Shown piece after piece: positions 34,027 through 42,985 of a stretch of 64,000 bases of DNA. The translations under genes and the position numbers were made by a program. A model generated the notes under the pieces. That model worked only from the letters and a program-made list of their open reading frames with translations. It was not told the origin of the DNA and ran no database searches. The number at the start of each line of letters is the position of its first letter. Positions within the stretch are counted from its first letter, which is position 1. The stretch is from JBBATK01 sp044228285 (GTDB lineage: Bacteria; Bacteroidota; Ignavibacteria; Kapaibacteriales; NICIL-2): positions 434,001-498,000 of the forward strand of contig JBGAVD010000003.1 of NCBI GenBank assembly GCA_044228285.1. Direction: 5' to 3'.

Positions 34027-35046
34027 ATGAATGACATGAACGACTTTGTTGATGTAGTGGGCCAAAGTCCCACAAAAAGCCAGTTTCCAACTCTTGGAGC
34101 TGCCATTATTGTCAAGAATGCTGAAAAGACAATCGGCCGCACTCTCGGCTCGTTAACAGGTCTGGTAGATCAGATTGTTGTCGTCGATACGGGCTCTACC
34201 GACGGCACTGCTGAAATCGTATCACGATCTGGTGCTGATTTGTACTTCAAGCGTTGGGAAGACGACTTCTCGAAAGCACGTAATCATGCATTGGGATTCC
34301 TTCGCACCGAATGGTGCCTAATTATCGACGCCGACGAACAATTGGATGCACAACATTTTGCCGCTGTTCGCACACGCATGGATGATGCTGAGCTTGGCGG
34401 ACTCCAAGTATGTATCCATAACTCCCTTTCAGAAAACAGCTCAACGAGCATAGACCACCATTACACACGCATATTTCGTCGTCACCCTGCCATTCGCTTC
34501 CGCGGCATCATCCATGAACAAATCGCAGAGTCGATTCGCGAGTGCGGCTTACGTATCGATGAATCAGAAGCAGAGATCTATCATGATGGTTACCGACAAG
34601 TGACAGATGAGAAAACAGAACGAAACTCTTCGATGCTCAAGCGCGAACTGGAACGCGATCCAGATGATGTGTGGACGAAGTACCATCTTGGCCTTACAGA
34701 GTTCGGAGCTGGCAGATTACAAGAAGCTTTCAGTTTATTGAAAGAACTTCGCATCTCGCCCATGCTCACCGTTGAACAACAAGAAACTGCGACGATTCGT
34801 TGCGCTCAGTGCGCACTTGCAGAAGATAACTTTATGCTGGTTGAAGAACTGCTCATGCGTCCCTGCGTTGACTCAGAACGCGAAGGGCTACGACAATACG
34901 TTCTCGGAGCTGCTTATTGCAATCAACTGAATTTCGCAGCTGGTTTGCGCAGTTTTACTCTAGCACGACAATCCCAAACCCGTCTGGTTGATCAAGAAGT
35001 TCTACAGAAGACCATTGAGCAAATCAATAGTCTGCGTCGTCACTAG
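34027..35046 (+). CDS. GT2 glycosyltransferase with C-terminal TPR-like repeats
   Basis: 339 residues from the ATG at 34027 (an earlier TTG at 33952 lies inside the rpsU terminator). The N-terminal domain is a GT-A fold: AAIIVKNAEKTIGRTLGSL, VVDTGSTDGT (Asp54) and the metal-binding DADE at 101-104, then FRGIIHEQI, which is typical of the SunS-like group. From about residue 210 the sequence is made of helical pairs (KYHLGLTEFGAGRLQEAFSL, QYVLGAAYCNQLNFAAGL) like TPRs. Family members transfer sugars to proteins, peptides or lipids; with the TPR tail, protein or peptide glycosylation is plausible, but no acceptor is identified. Confidence 0.8.
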   Translation: MNDMNDFVDVVGQSPTKSQFPTLGAAIIVKNAEKTIGRTLGSLTGLVDQIVVVDTGSTDGTAEIVSRSGADLYFKRWEDDFSKARNHALGFLRTEWCLIIDADEQLDAQHFAAVRTRMDDAELGGLQVCIHNSLSENSSTSIDHHYTRIFRRHPAIRFRGIIHEQIAESIRECGLRIDESEAEIYHDGYRQVTDEKTERNSSMLKRELERDPDDVWTKYHLGLTEFGAGRLQEAFSLLKELRISPMLTVEQQETATIRCAQCALAEDNFMLVEELLMRPCVDSEREGLRQYVLGAAYCNQLNFAAGLRSFTLARQSQTRLVDQEVLQKTIEQINSLRRH

Positions 35047-35199
35047 ACGCCTCTCCATTTTCTCCTTGCTTCCCACACACTTCCTTTGTGTGGAATCATC
35101 TCCTGTGCCATTTTGTTGCTTCTGTAGCTACATGAAGCTGCACGAAAAGCCAAGGCTATGCGTCGATGCTTCTTCACACAACTACTTCAACTCATTATG

Positions 35200-35754
35200 A
35201 TGAAATCAACCTTTTTCACTCTCCTGCTTGTTCTTGCTATGACCTCATTGAATGCCAATGCTCCCGCAGTCAACTTTCACAGTTTTTCATTGAAAGACAT
35301 CGATGGACACGAACTTCCTCTCAGTAGCTTTAAAGGTAAGGTCGTGCTTGTTGTCAACGTGGCTTCGCAATGCGGCTATACCCCACAATATGAAGGCTTG
35401 GAGAAGCTGTATCGCCAGTACAAAGACAAAGGTCTGGTCGTGTTGGGAGTTCCTGCCAACAACTTTGGCGCGCAAGAACCCGGAACAAACGCAGAGATTA
35501 AGAGCTTTTGCAGCACGAAGTTCCACGTGAGCTTTCCACTCGCTTCCAAAATCTCTGTTTTAGGCGATGACATGGATGCCCTCTACCGCATGCTCACTGC
35601 AAACCATGGTCCTCATGCACCTGCTGGCGATGTACACTGGAACTTTGAGAAGTTCCTGATCTCAAAGAACGGTGAAGTTGTTGGTCGCTTTGCACCGAAA
35701 GTAGGTCCAGACAACAAAGACCTTGTATCGGCAATAGAAGAAGCACTCAAGTAA
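35200..35754 (+). CDS. secreted glutathione peroxidase-like protein
   Basis: 184 residues from ATG 35200 (another ATG directly before it). Signal peptide of about 20 residues (ending SLNANA). The thioredoxin-fold core has the active-site block NVASQCGYTPQYEGLEKLY with catalytic Cys58, the Asn/Gln-bearing VLGVPANNFGAQEPG, and the WNFEKFLI block supplying the catalytic Trp. It uses Cys, not selenocysteine. Most bacterial members are thioredoxin-dependent peroxidases rather than glutathione-dependent. Export to the periplasm suggests removal of lipid hydroperoxides in the envelope. No Shine-Dalgarno is evident. Confidence 0.85.
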   Translation: MKSTFFTLLLVLAMTSLNANAPAVNFHSFSLKDIDGHELPLSSFKGKVVLVVNVASQCGYTPQYEGLEKLYRQYKDKGLVVLGVPANNFGAQEPGTNAEIKSFCSTKFHVSFPLASKISVLGDDMDALYRMLTANHGPHAPAGDVHWNFEKFLISKNGEVVGRFAPKVGPDNKDLVSAIEEALK

Positions 35755-36168
35755 ACAGTCACGGTAATGAGGTAAGGCAGAAGTGATGTGTGTTCATAGT
35801 CTTTAGCACTTGGTCGCGAACACACCATTTAAAGCAAAGCCTGAAGGTCCCTGACACAACACTCTGAGTGAGAAGCAAAGAACTACCGTAGATGGAGTTT
35901 CGAACAATCAAGAAGTATCCAGGCAATCAGAACACAACTGGTTGCCTGTGTTGTTTCATGTGCAATTGTAGCTGAGGATCTGCGAAGACTTGTTACTGAC
36001 GATGGAAGCGAGGGTGCAATGATAGCTGTCGAATTGTGCAGAGAACGTCTTGACACAGGCCTACTCTGCTGAGTGCTGAGGGCAATGCGCAGCATTGCCA
36101 TGAAGAAGAATCTTCTTGATGACGAAAGAGAGAATCAAAAATCAAATGATACGAACGGTCGGCTTTGC
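35755..36168. other. gene-free gap with hairpins
   Basis: No ORF with credible coding character in 414 bases. AGGCAA (35921-35926) pairs with TTGCCT (35942-35947). GGCAATGC (36081-36088) pairs perfectly with GCATTGCC (36092-36099), downstream of the minus-strand STAS gene. Neither has a T-run. Confidence 0.4.
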
Positions 36169-36522
36169 TTAGGCGTTGCCGTCGGTTTGCATATCCGTGA
36201 AGGCTTGCTCTTTGGTATCAAAGAATTCGAAGAGCCATTCCATTTGAGAAATGCGAAGGAGATTGCGGACGGTTTCGCGGACGCCGACGAGAATAACCGG
36301 AGCGTCGTGGTCCTTGAGTTGACGGTGTGCGAGAAGCAGACAGCTAAGACCGGTGGAGTCTGCGTAATCAACTTTGGAAAGATCGATGACGAGGGCGTCA
36401 ATATCAGGCTGACATACAATGAGCAGCTCCGCTTTGACATCGGGAGCAACCGTCGAATCCAGGCGGTTTTCCTTTAACGTAAATACTACGATGTTATCGT
36501 CTTGCTCAATCGAAAATTTCAT
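36169..36522 (-). CDS. STAS-domain protein, anti-sigma factor antagonist-like
   Basis: 117 residues, one STAS domain of the SpoIIAA/RsbV type: IVVFTLKENRLDSTVAPDVK, ALVIDLSKVDYADSTGLSCLL with the phosphorylatable Ser56, and VILVGVRETVRNLLRISQ. Such proteins bind a serine-kinase anti-sigma factor and are switched by its phosphorylation. No RsbW-type kinase or alternative sigma gene is adjacent; the nearest upstream gene on the same strand is a histidine kinase, 98 bases away, so the two may be cotranscribed. A GAGGTG ribosome binding site precedes the ATG. Confidence 0.85.
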   Translation of the reverse strand: MKFSIEQDDNIVVFTLKENRLDSTVAPDVKAELLIVCQPDIDALVIDLSKVDYADSTGLSCLLLAHRQLKDHDAPVILVGVRETVRNLLRISQMEWLFEFFDTKEQAFTDMQTDGNA

Positions 36523-36620
36523 TGTTCACCTCGTGATCATCAGTATATGTCCAGAGCAAAAATAGAACATTTCCGCTTTAAACAATGGAAAGGTGTGAGA
36601 GTTAATAAGATCATTAATAC

Positions 36621-38705
36621 CTAAACCTTAGGATCTTCCCAAACAGGCATTTCCAGGAAGAAACTGGCACCTTGACCAGACACACTTTCCAACCAGATTT
36701 TGCCTTGCATGTGCTCAACCAGTTTTTTGGTGATGGAGAGTCCAAGACCTGTTGAGCTTTCGCCTGCTGTTGGTCGAGCCGAGAGTCGAGCAAACTTTTG
36801 GAAGAGCATTTTTTTGTCTTCATCTGTAAAGCCGGCACCTTGATCACTCACTACTGTGCGAACCACGCCAGGTTGAGCTGAAATCTGAATGCGCACCTCT
36901 TTACCACTTGGTGAGTATTTCACAGCGTTTGAGATAAGGTTATCGAGGGCTTCTTTCAAACGGATGCGATCGGCGAGCACAAAATGGTCGCCTTGCGCTT
37001 CGGCGATGAGACGTAGTTGTTTGTGGTCGAAGTGTGGACGGTAATGATCGATGAGATCGGCAACGAGTTCAGTGAGATTTACTCGTTGAATATCGAAGTT
37101 CAGCTTTCCACTTTCAAGTGCATTATTGTCGAGCAGGCTGATGATGAGATTGGTGATATCAGTCGACGCATTGATAATGCGGGTTGAAGCCGCCTGCATG
37201 ATCTCGTCATTCTTTGCACCCGGATAGCGCTTGATGCCTTCGGCAGCAAGACGAATGCCTGCGATGAAGTTCTTGATATCGTGAGAGACCACGCCAAGCA
37301 GATCGTTCTTATCCTGGTTCAACTCACGGAGCAACGCATTCGCTTTCTCAAGCTCCATGTTGATTTCGTTGGTGACGATTTGCTGCTGCTCGATATCACT
37401 ATATGCGGATGCCAGAGCATCTGATTTCTCTTGCAACGACTTAATCGCATCAGCCAACTCAACATTTCGCAGGCGATAGATTTCTCGGTCGCGAGCTGCT
37501 CGTTCAATGTTGAAACGGATCTCCATGACGGAGAGGAGTTTCTCTTTATCGCCAGCAAGAATCTCGGCACGGATACTGGCAGCTTTCTTGTACGATAGCA
37601 GCGCTTCTTCAAACTCCTTGAGCGCCTCCAAAGAATGGGAGGCACATTCGTGGAAGGTGGCTTCATCGCTGTGAGCGCCGATCGCTTTGGCGAGTTCTAT
37701 GCCATTGAGGTAATAGCGAAGAGCGCGTTTGTGTTCTTTCTTGCCACGATAGATATCGCCGATGTGCAACATCGTTTCCATTTCATCGTGTCGGTCGTTG
37801 ATATCCCGAGCAACGCGCAGAGCTGTGGCAAAGTACGAGAGAGCAGTCGGCGTGTTGTTTTGTCGGGCGTGTAGGCGACCAATGCTGATAATCGTCGCAA
37901 CAAGAATCTGCTGATCATTCAGCATTCGTGCTTTGGTAAGCGCTTCAGCATGAAACTCATGAGCCTTCTCAAAGTCCTTTAGTTGAGCGTAGGTATCACC
38001 AATATTGCAAAGACTTTGAGTAATGAGACGATCGTTTTGTGAGTCTCGGAACCAGGACAGAGCTTGCATCACGTACTTGAGTGAAGTCTCTAGGTGTCCA
38101 AGTCGTGCATAGAGTCCGCCAATGTTATTCGCCGTAATCGCAATCCCATTGCGATCTCCAATCTCTTCTTGCAGCTCTAGTGCTTTCAGCAAGTGTTCAA
38201 GAGCCAAGTCATATTGACTAACGATTTGATAGGTGGTTGCAATGTTTGAGAGCACACCAGCCATACCGCGCTTATCACCGCGCTCTTCAAAGATGTACTG
38301 AGCACGACTCAGGTACTCAAGCGCTTTATCGTGTCGTGATAGTCGCGAGAGAATTCCAGCAACCATTCCACACAGCGAAGCAACATGTTCTTCCGCATCA
38401 TCACTTTCATAGTGCTTGAGCGCGAGTTGCATTTCGTTAAGGGCTTCTTCGTACTGCGCGAGGAGAAGGTGAGCGCGGCCGGAGTTAGACAAAGCTTCCG
38501 CTACCCCGCTACTATAGGATACCTGTGAGGCAACCTCAATAGCGTGCTTAGAATATCGCAGAGCCGTCTGTGGATCGACAGAGCGCTTCCTCCGTGCTTC
38601 CGAATTCAGAATGTCAACGCGCTCAAAATCATTTTTCGCGTTGGCAAGGAGTGGCCCAATCTCGTCATCCGTGACGCTCCCGGTGGCCATTGCTTCCAGA
38701 AGCAT
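36621..38705 (-). CDS. cytoplasmic sensor histidine kinase with TPR sensor region
   Basis: 694 residues without membrane segments. Residues 30-390 consist of TPR repeats (for example ALSNSGRAHLLLAQYEEALN, NIATTYQIVSQYDLALEHL, NNIGGLYARLGHLETSLKY), then a coiled coil at 400-465 leads into the kinase. Dimerisation/phosphoacceptor box: GVVSHDIKNFIAGIRLAA with His475. ATP-binding boxes: NLISNAVKYSP (N), VSDQGAGF (G1), STGLGLSITKKLVEHM (G2). A TPR input suggests it senses a protein partner. No response regulator is adjacent; the sigma54-type regulator at 48.8 kb is also an orphan. The ATG at residue 6 (38690) is an alternative start. Confidence 0.85.
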   Translation of the reverse strand: MLLEAMATGSVTDDEIGPLLANAKNDFERVDILNSEARRKRSVDPQTALRYSKHAIEVASQVSYSSGVAEALSNSGRAHLLLAQYEEALNEMQLALKHYESDDAEEHVASLCGMVAGILSRLSRHDKALEYLSRAQYIFEERGDKRGMAGVLSNIATTYQIVSQYDLALEHLLKALELQEEIGDRNGIAITANNIGGLYARLGHLETSLKYVMQALSWFRDSQNDRLITQSLCNIGDTYAQLKDFEKAHEFHAEALTKARMLNDQQILVATIISIGRLHARQNNTPTALSYFATALRVARDINDRHDEMETMLHIGDIYRGKKEHKRALRYYLNGIELAKAIGAHSDEATFHECASHSLEALKEFEEALLSYKKAASIRAEILAGDKEKLLSVMEIRFNIERAARDREIYRLRNVELADAIKSLQEKSDALASAYSDIEQQQIVTNEINMELEKANALLRELNQDKNDLLGVVSHDIKNFIAGIRLAAEGIKRYPGAKNDEIMQAASTRIINASTDITNLIISLLDNNALESGKLNFDIQRVNLTELVADLIDHYRPHFDHKQLRLIAEAQGDHFVLADRIRLKEALDNLISNAVKYSPSGKEVRIQISAQPGVVRTVVSDQGAGFTDEDKKMLFQKFARLSARPTAGESSTGLGLSITKKLVEHMQGKIWLESVSGQGASFFLEMPVWEDPKV

Positions 38706-38832
38706 AAATACGAAAAGGGGGTCTTAACTAAGGACTGTAACGACATATGCTGCTATGTCGCACAGCTTTGCTGCATTGCGAAGATAGGGAGCGTTGCAGG
38801 CAAAGCCAAAAGGAAGTTTTACATTAGGGACT

Positions 38833-39996
38833 TTACCAGATCAGGGCTTCAACTGCATCGCGGGCGCGGGCGAAGGCTTGGTTCAGACTTGAGCCTAGCG
38901 CAGTGAGGTGTCCGAGCTTTCTACCAACTCGTGAATCCTTCTTCCCATAAAGGTGAAGCGAAGCGTGTGGATGCTTTAGCGTATCCACAACGCTATCTGG
39001 AATTCCGCTGCCACTGCGCTCGCCAAGGATATTGATCATGGCTGCACCGCCGCAGATCATATCGGCTGAACCTAAGGGAAGATTGCACACAGCCCGCACA
39101 CAATTCTCAAACTGCGAGGTCGTACAGGCTTCAATGGTGTAGTGTCCGGAATTGTGCGGCCGTGGGGCTATCTCATTGAACACTATCTCATTGTCTTCCG
39201 TGAGAAACAGCTCTATACCAAACACCCCAACTCCATCGATGGCCTCCACACAGCGCAGTGCGATGTCCTGCGCACGTTGCTGCAACTCTTCTTCAAGCGG
39301 AGCCGGCGCTAACACACTTACGCAGATGTGGTTCTGCTGAATGGTTTGGGTGCAGGGATAGACCATGCTCTCGCCACGACGATTACGGGCGACGATAACG
39401 GCAAGCTCTTTGGTGAAGCGGACGAATTGCTCGGCCATGAGGTCGCGCGGTGAATCACTATTGCGGAACTTATTCCAGGCGCTGGTGCAGTCGATTGCTT
39501 GTCGGGCGGTGACATTCCCATAGCCATCATAGCCAAACTTCCGCGTCTTGATCACAATTGGATAGCCCTGTTCCTGTGCAAAGGCTTGCAGCTCTTCTGC
39601 ACTTTCTGCGGCAATGAAGTTCGGTACAGGAATGCCTGCAGCCTTCATTGTTTGCTTCTGTGTGAATTTGTCTTGCACCAAAGTGATTGTCTTGGAGCTC
39701 GGAAACACAAGTCTGCGCTCTTCAATGCGCTGCAGGATAGCAGGATCGATAAACTCATTTTCAAGTGTCACAATGTCACTGGCGCTAATAAAACGATCCA
39801 ACTCTTCCTCGTCGTTCCAGCCATTGCTAAACTCATGTTTAGTCATGCAGCCCGCTGGAGAATCCTTGGCGTGTTCAATGATGGCTACCTGCAAGCCCAT
39901 ACGATAGGCTGCTTGCGCCGTCATCTTGGCGAGTTGTCCGCCCCCAAGAATACCAATAGTCAGTGCGCGTTCAGGATGATAAATGGATGGAAGCAT
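38833..39996 (-). CDS. purK: 5-(carboxyamino)imidazole ribonucleotide synthase
   Basis: 387 residues, ATP-grasp fold. The N-terminal GILGGGQLAKMTAQAAYRMG is the PurK fingerprint. GFDGYGN-type loop is seen as FGYDGYGNVTARQ, and NEIAPRPHNSGHYTIEACTT is the classic C-terminal block. Reaction: ATP-dependent carboxylation of AIR to N5-CAIR with bicarbonate, in purine synthesis. The usual partner purE is not in this window. The gene is divergent from mutY and separated from the histidine kinase gene by 127 bases. Confidence 0.93.
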   Translation of the reverse strand: MLPSIYHPERALTIGILGGGQLAKMTAQAAYRMGLQVAIIEHAKDSPAGCMTKHEFSNGWNDEEELDRFISASDIVTLENEFIDPAILQRIEERRLVFPSSKTITLVQDKFTQKQTMKAAGIPVPNFIAAESAEELQAFAQEQGYPIVIKTRKFGYDGYGNVTARQAIDCTSAWNKFRNSDSPRDLMAEQFVRFTKELAVIVARNRRGESMVYPCTQTIQQNHICVSVLAPAPLEEELQQRAQDIALRCVEAIDGVGVFGIELFLTEDNEIVFNEIAPRPHNSGHYTIEACTTSQFENCVRAVCNLPLGSADMICGGAAMINILGERSGSGIPDSVVDTLKHPHASLHLYGKKDSRVGRKLGHLTALGSSLNQAFARARDAVEALIW

Positions 39997-40123
39997 GAGT
40001 TTTTGTTCGTGAATTCTGAGCTCTTCGTCTGAATGAACTCAGGGAGATTTTTTGTTATGGTTCAGCCTGCGGCTGCCCCTGAAAAGCAAAAATACCAAAC
40101 TCATCTTCTGTGTAGATTGGGAT

Positions 40124-41065
40124 ATGTTGAAGCCTTCACAAACCAGGGGAACAGTGCAGTTGGAGTCAGCTCGGATTCGGACCTTTCGCCGCAGTCTGCT
40201 ACGATGGTACCAAGCCCACAAACGCGAGTTTCTGTGGCGTGAGGACTATCCAGACGCCTATGTGGTTCTGGTTTCAGAGTTTATGCTGCAGCAAACGCAG
40301 ACTTCCCGGGTACAGACCTTAGCCCCACTTTTCCTTCAGCGCTTTCCAACGATCCAGACCCTAGCCGCTGCAACTAACGCGGAAATGATCGTGGCTTGGC
40401 GTGGTTTAGGATACAATTCCCGCGCTCTTCGTTTGCGAGACTGCGCGCGGGCTGTTGTGCTTGAGCACGGCGGACAAATTCCAGCGAGTGAAGAGCTGTT
40501 GCTGAAGTTGCCAGGTATCGGACCATACACAGCCGCTGCGCTCAGCGTTTTCGCTTTTCACCAAACGAGGGTTGTGATCGATGTGAACATTGAACGCGTC
40601 ATCTCGCGCGTGTTTGCAGATGAGTTGGAACTGAGCGGGAGGCCACCTACTGATCGAAGGAAGATAGCGGAGCTCTTGCAGCAAGTGCATGATGCCAAGC
40701 ATATCTCTGCGTTCTATCAGGGACTCATGGATGTGGGTGCGCAGATCTGCAAGGCTCGCAGCACGCAGTGTACGGAGTGTCCACTAGAACAACTCTGCAG
40801 CTCTGCCCATCGAGTCGTGTTTCACGAGAAAACGAAGCGTGCTGAACCATCGCATCGGTCAGAGCCGAATCGCATTTGGAGAGGTCGCTGTGTTGAACTC
40901 TTGCGTCACTCTCCAAAGCATCAGAGTAGCGTGCAATCACTTCTGAGCAAACTGATTGATCAGCCAGATGCAAACGATGCAGAGTGGTTTGCGACCCTTC
41001 TCAAGAGCTTAGAGCGAGATGAAATCGTATTGCGTGCAAAGAGCAGTGTGCGTCTACGTGACTAG
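40124..41065 (+). CDS. mutY: A/G-specific adenine glycosylase, short form
   Basis: 313 residues from ATG 40124 (the frame opens earlier at 40052). The helix-hairpin-helix glycosylase domain is complete: VSEFMLQQTQTSRV with catalytic Glu, the hairpin LLKLPGIGPYTAAAL and VVIDVNIERVISR with catalytic Asp. The [4Fe-4S] cluster loop reads CKARSTQCTECPLEQLC (C-x6-C-x2-C-x5-C). After it only about 90 residues remain, without the GLWGFP-type motif of the NUDIX-like domain that reads 8-oxoguanine in E. coli MutY. Role: removal of adenine paired with 8-oxoG. A tandem repeat of 10 bp starts at the stop codon. Confidence 0.88.
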   Translation: MLKPSQTRGTVQLESARIRTFRRSLLRWYQAHKREFLWREDYPDAYVVLVSEFMLQQTQTSRVQTLAPLFLQRFPTIQTLAAATNAEMIVAWRGLGYNSRALRLRDCARAVVLEHGGQIPASEELLLKLPGIGPYTAAALSVFAFHQTRVVIDVNIERVISRVFADELELSGRPPTDRRKIAELLQQVHDAKHISAFYQGLMDVGAQICKARSTQCTECPLEQLCSSAHRVVFHEKTKRAEPSHRSEPNRIWRGRCVELLRHSPKHQSSVQSLLSKLIDQPDANDAEWFATLLKSLERDEIVLRAKSSVRLRD

Positions 41066-41109
41066 ACATGACTAGACATGACTAAACCTGACAAGACCTG
41101 ACTAGCGCA
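41060..41109. repeat. five 10-bp tandem repeats at the mutY stop codon
   Basis: Units GACTAGACAT, GACTAGACAT, GACTAAACCT, GACAAGACCT and GACTAGCGCA follow one another. The first provides the last codon and stop of mutY; the array ends just before the coaD stop (41115). Confidence 0.8.
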
Positions 41110-41114
41110 TGGGG

Positions 41115-41630
41115 CTATTCTTGTTCAGGATTCTGAGTTTTCTTGTAGGCTTCGGCAAAGATTTCACGCAGAGCTTCTTGCACAGCTTTGGGGACGAATT
41201 CGTCGAGGGCTTGTCCGTAGCGACCCAGTTCCCGAATAATCGACGAGTTCAAAAAGGTATAGCGTTCATGCGGCATGAGGAAGATGGTCGACACATTCGG
41301 CTCCAGCTTACGGTTCATGAGGGCAATCTGAAACTCATACTCGAAGTCTGATATAGCGCGCACACCACGTATGATAGTGGTACAGTTGTGTCTGCGTGCA
41401 AAATCCACCGTCATTCCTTGGTGAGCTTCAACCGTAGCATTTGGCAAGTGCTTGAGTGCATCGCGAGCCATTTCCACACGCTTGTCCTCGCTAAACAACG
41501 GCGTCTTTCTTGAGTTGATAGCGATGACCACGATTACTTTGCCAAACATCGTACATGCTCGTTCGATCACATCCACGTGACCATTAGTGATGGGGTCGAA
41601 AGAACCGGGGTACATTGCAATGGAGTTCAT
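41115..41630 (-). CDS. coaD: phosphopantetheine adenylyltransferase
   Basis: 171 residues, nucleotidyltransferase fold. MYPGSFDPITNGHVDVIERA contains the nucleotide-binding (T/H)xGH motif (TNGH), and later NSSIIRELGRYG is the ISSS-type phosphate loop. FLMPHERYTFLNSS and IRGVRAISDFEYEFQIA are further CoaD hallmarks. Reaction: 4'-phosphopantetheine plus ATP to dephospho-CoA, the penultimate step of CoA synthesis. It converges on mutY with a 49-bp gap filled by tandem repeats. The C-terminus carries an extra 10-residue polar tail. Confidence 0.95.
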   Translation of the reverse strand: MNSIAMYPGSFDPITNGHVDVIERACTMFGKVIVVIAINSRKTPLFSEDKRVEMARDALKHLPNATVEAHQGMTVDFARRHNCTTIIRGVRAISDFEYEFQIALMNRKLEPNVSTIFLMPHERYTFLNSSIIRELGRYGQALDEFVPKAVQEALREIFAEAYKKTQNPEQE

Positions 41631-41772
41631 GGGAATTCAGAGGCAGATAATGGATTGCTGTGAATTGAGAGCGAAGCAAGAAGCGCGCCGACTTGTATTG
41701 AGCAACAAAATTGCAATAATTGGCCTATATGCTGAGCAGGAGGTTGTATTTTGAAGAAAAAACACTCGGAAT

Positions 41773-42903
41773 ATGTCTCGCATTGCCATCATCGGACCAG
41801 CCTATCCCTATCGTGGCGGACCGCCCTTAGTTGTTGCGCACTTATATGAACTGCTTTCAGCGAAGCATGAGGTAGAGGTCTTCAGTTTCACCAGACTCTA
41901 TCCCTCGTTCCTTTTTCCGGGTACTCGACAAGAAGACATCTCTCAGTTTCCGGCCAAAGTGCATCCGGTACGACGCATCATCGACTCTATCAACCCACTC
42001 ACTTGGCTCCGCTGTGCACGCGAGATCATTGCCTCGAAACCAGATCTGGTACTCGTGGATTGGTATCAACCATTCTTTGGCGCTTGCTACAGAGTCATAC
42101 TTCGTGCCTTGCGCAAACACAACATTCGCATTGTGTTTCTGTGCGAGAACGTTGTTTCACACGAATCACGGGCAGTTGATACCATGCTCACACGCATGGC
42201 GTTGGATATGTCGGACGGATTCATTGCCTTCTCCGAATCCGTTGAGCAAACACTCCGCAGCTGGTATCCGCAGGCTCCCATTGGTAGAGCAACGTTGCCA
42301 CTGTTCTTTACGCGTGAGTCGGCACCCGTTCAGTGGACACGCGAGAGTGCTCGCGAGCACTTAGACCTTGACGACAAGCGAGTACTACTCTTCTTTGGCT
42401 ACATCCGCAAGTACAAAGGTCTACGAAATCTCATTGCCGCTTTCGACGCCGTCCACACCACTCATCCTGATAGCTTCCTCCTCATTGTTGGCGAGTGCTA
42501 TGAGAATTCCGAGGAGTACCGCACACTCATTGCGTCCTCAAAAGCTAAGGACAGCATTCGTTGGGTGAATGAGTACGTGGCAAACGAGGAGATATCGCTC
42601 TACTACAATGCAGCGGACCTTGTTGTTCTTCCCTATATTTCTGCAACTCAATCTGGAATTGTCAAAATCGCTTTCGGCTTTGAGAAGCCCGTTCTTGCAA
42701 CAGAAGTTGGCGGCTTGGCGGAAGAGATCGGCAAATGGAAAGCTGGACGTATTGTTGCACCAAATGATGTGCAACAACTCAGCAGGGGAATCAGCGAAAT
42801 GCTTGCAGAACCAAGTTTGGAGGCCTATGCTCAGGGCGCACACAATGCAAAGGAAGCAGACTCCTTCTCGTCAATTTTACCTTTGATTGAACAATTTCTC
42901 TAG
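41773..42903 (+). CDS. GT4-family glycosyltransferase
   Basis: 376 residues, GT-B fold. Start of the acceptor domain: IAIIGPAYPYRGGPPLVVAHLY. The donor domain begins at LLFFGYIRKYKGLRNLIAAF, with the conserved EX7E-like region ATQSGIVKIAFGFEKPVLAT and GGLAEEIG. Retaining enzymes of this family transfer hexoses from nucleotide sugars to lipids or glycans. No other polysaccharide genes are adjacent, so the product is unknown. It follows coaD divergently and precedes the Popeye-like gene by 82 bases on the same strand. Confidence 0.85.
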   Translation: MSRIAIIGPAYPYRGGPPLVVAHLYELLSAKHEVEVFSFTRLYPSFLFPGTRQEDISQFPAKVHPVRRIIDSINPLTWLRCAREIIASKPDLVLVDWYQPFFGACYRVILRALRKHNIRIVFLCENVVSHESRAVDTMLTRMALDMSDGFIAFSESVEQTLRSWYPQAPIGRATLPLFFTRESAPVQWTRESAREHLDLDDKRVLLFFGYIRKYKGLRNLIAAFDAVHTTHPDSFLLIVGECYENSEEYRTLIASSKAKDSIRWVNEYVANEEISLYYNAADLVVLPYISATQSGIVKIAFGFEKPVLATEVGGLAEEIGKWKAGRIVAPNDVQQLSRGISEMLAEPSLEAYAQGAHNAKEADSFSSILPLIEQFL

Positions 42904-42985
42904 TGTCGTAGCTCAGCAGTACCGAGTGACGTTGTTGTCAGCCAATCCTGCTGTATTTTCCCCTATTCCCTTCACTTGACTGAGG

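Noticed and set aside
36073..36477. 134-codon plus-strand ORF over the STAS gene
   Set aside because: Shadow of the STAS gene, which has all family motifs on the minus strand.
41060..41109. Possible CRISPR-like array
   Set aside because: Units are 10 bp without spacers, and no cas genes exist in the window.
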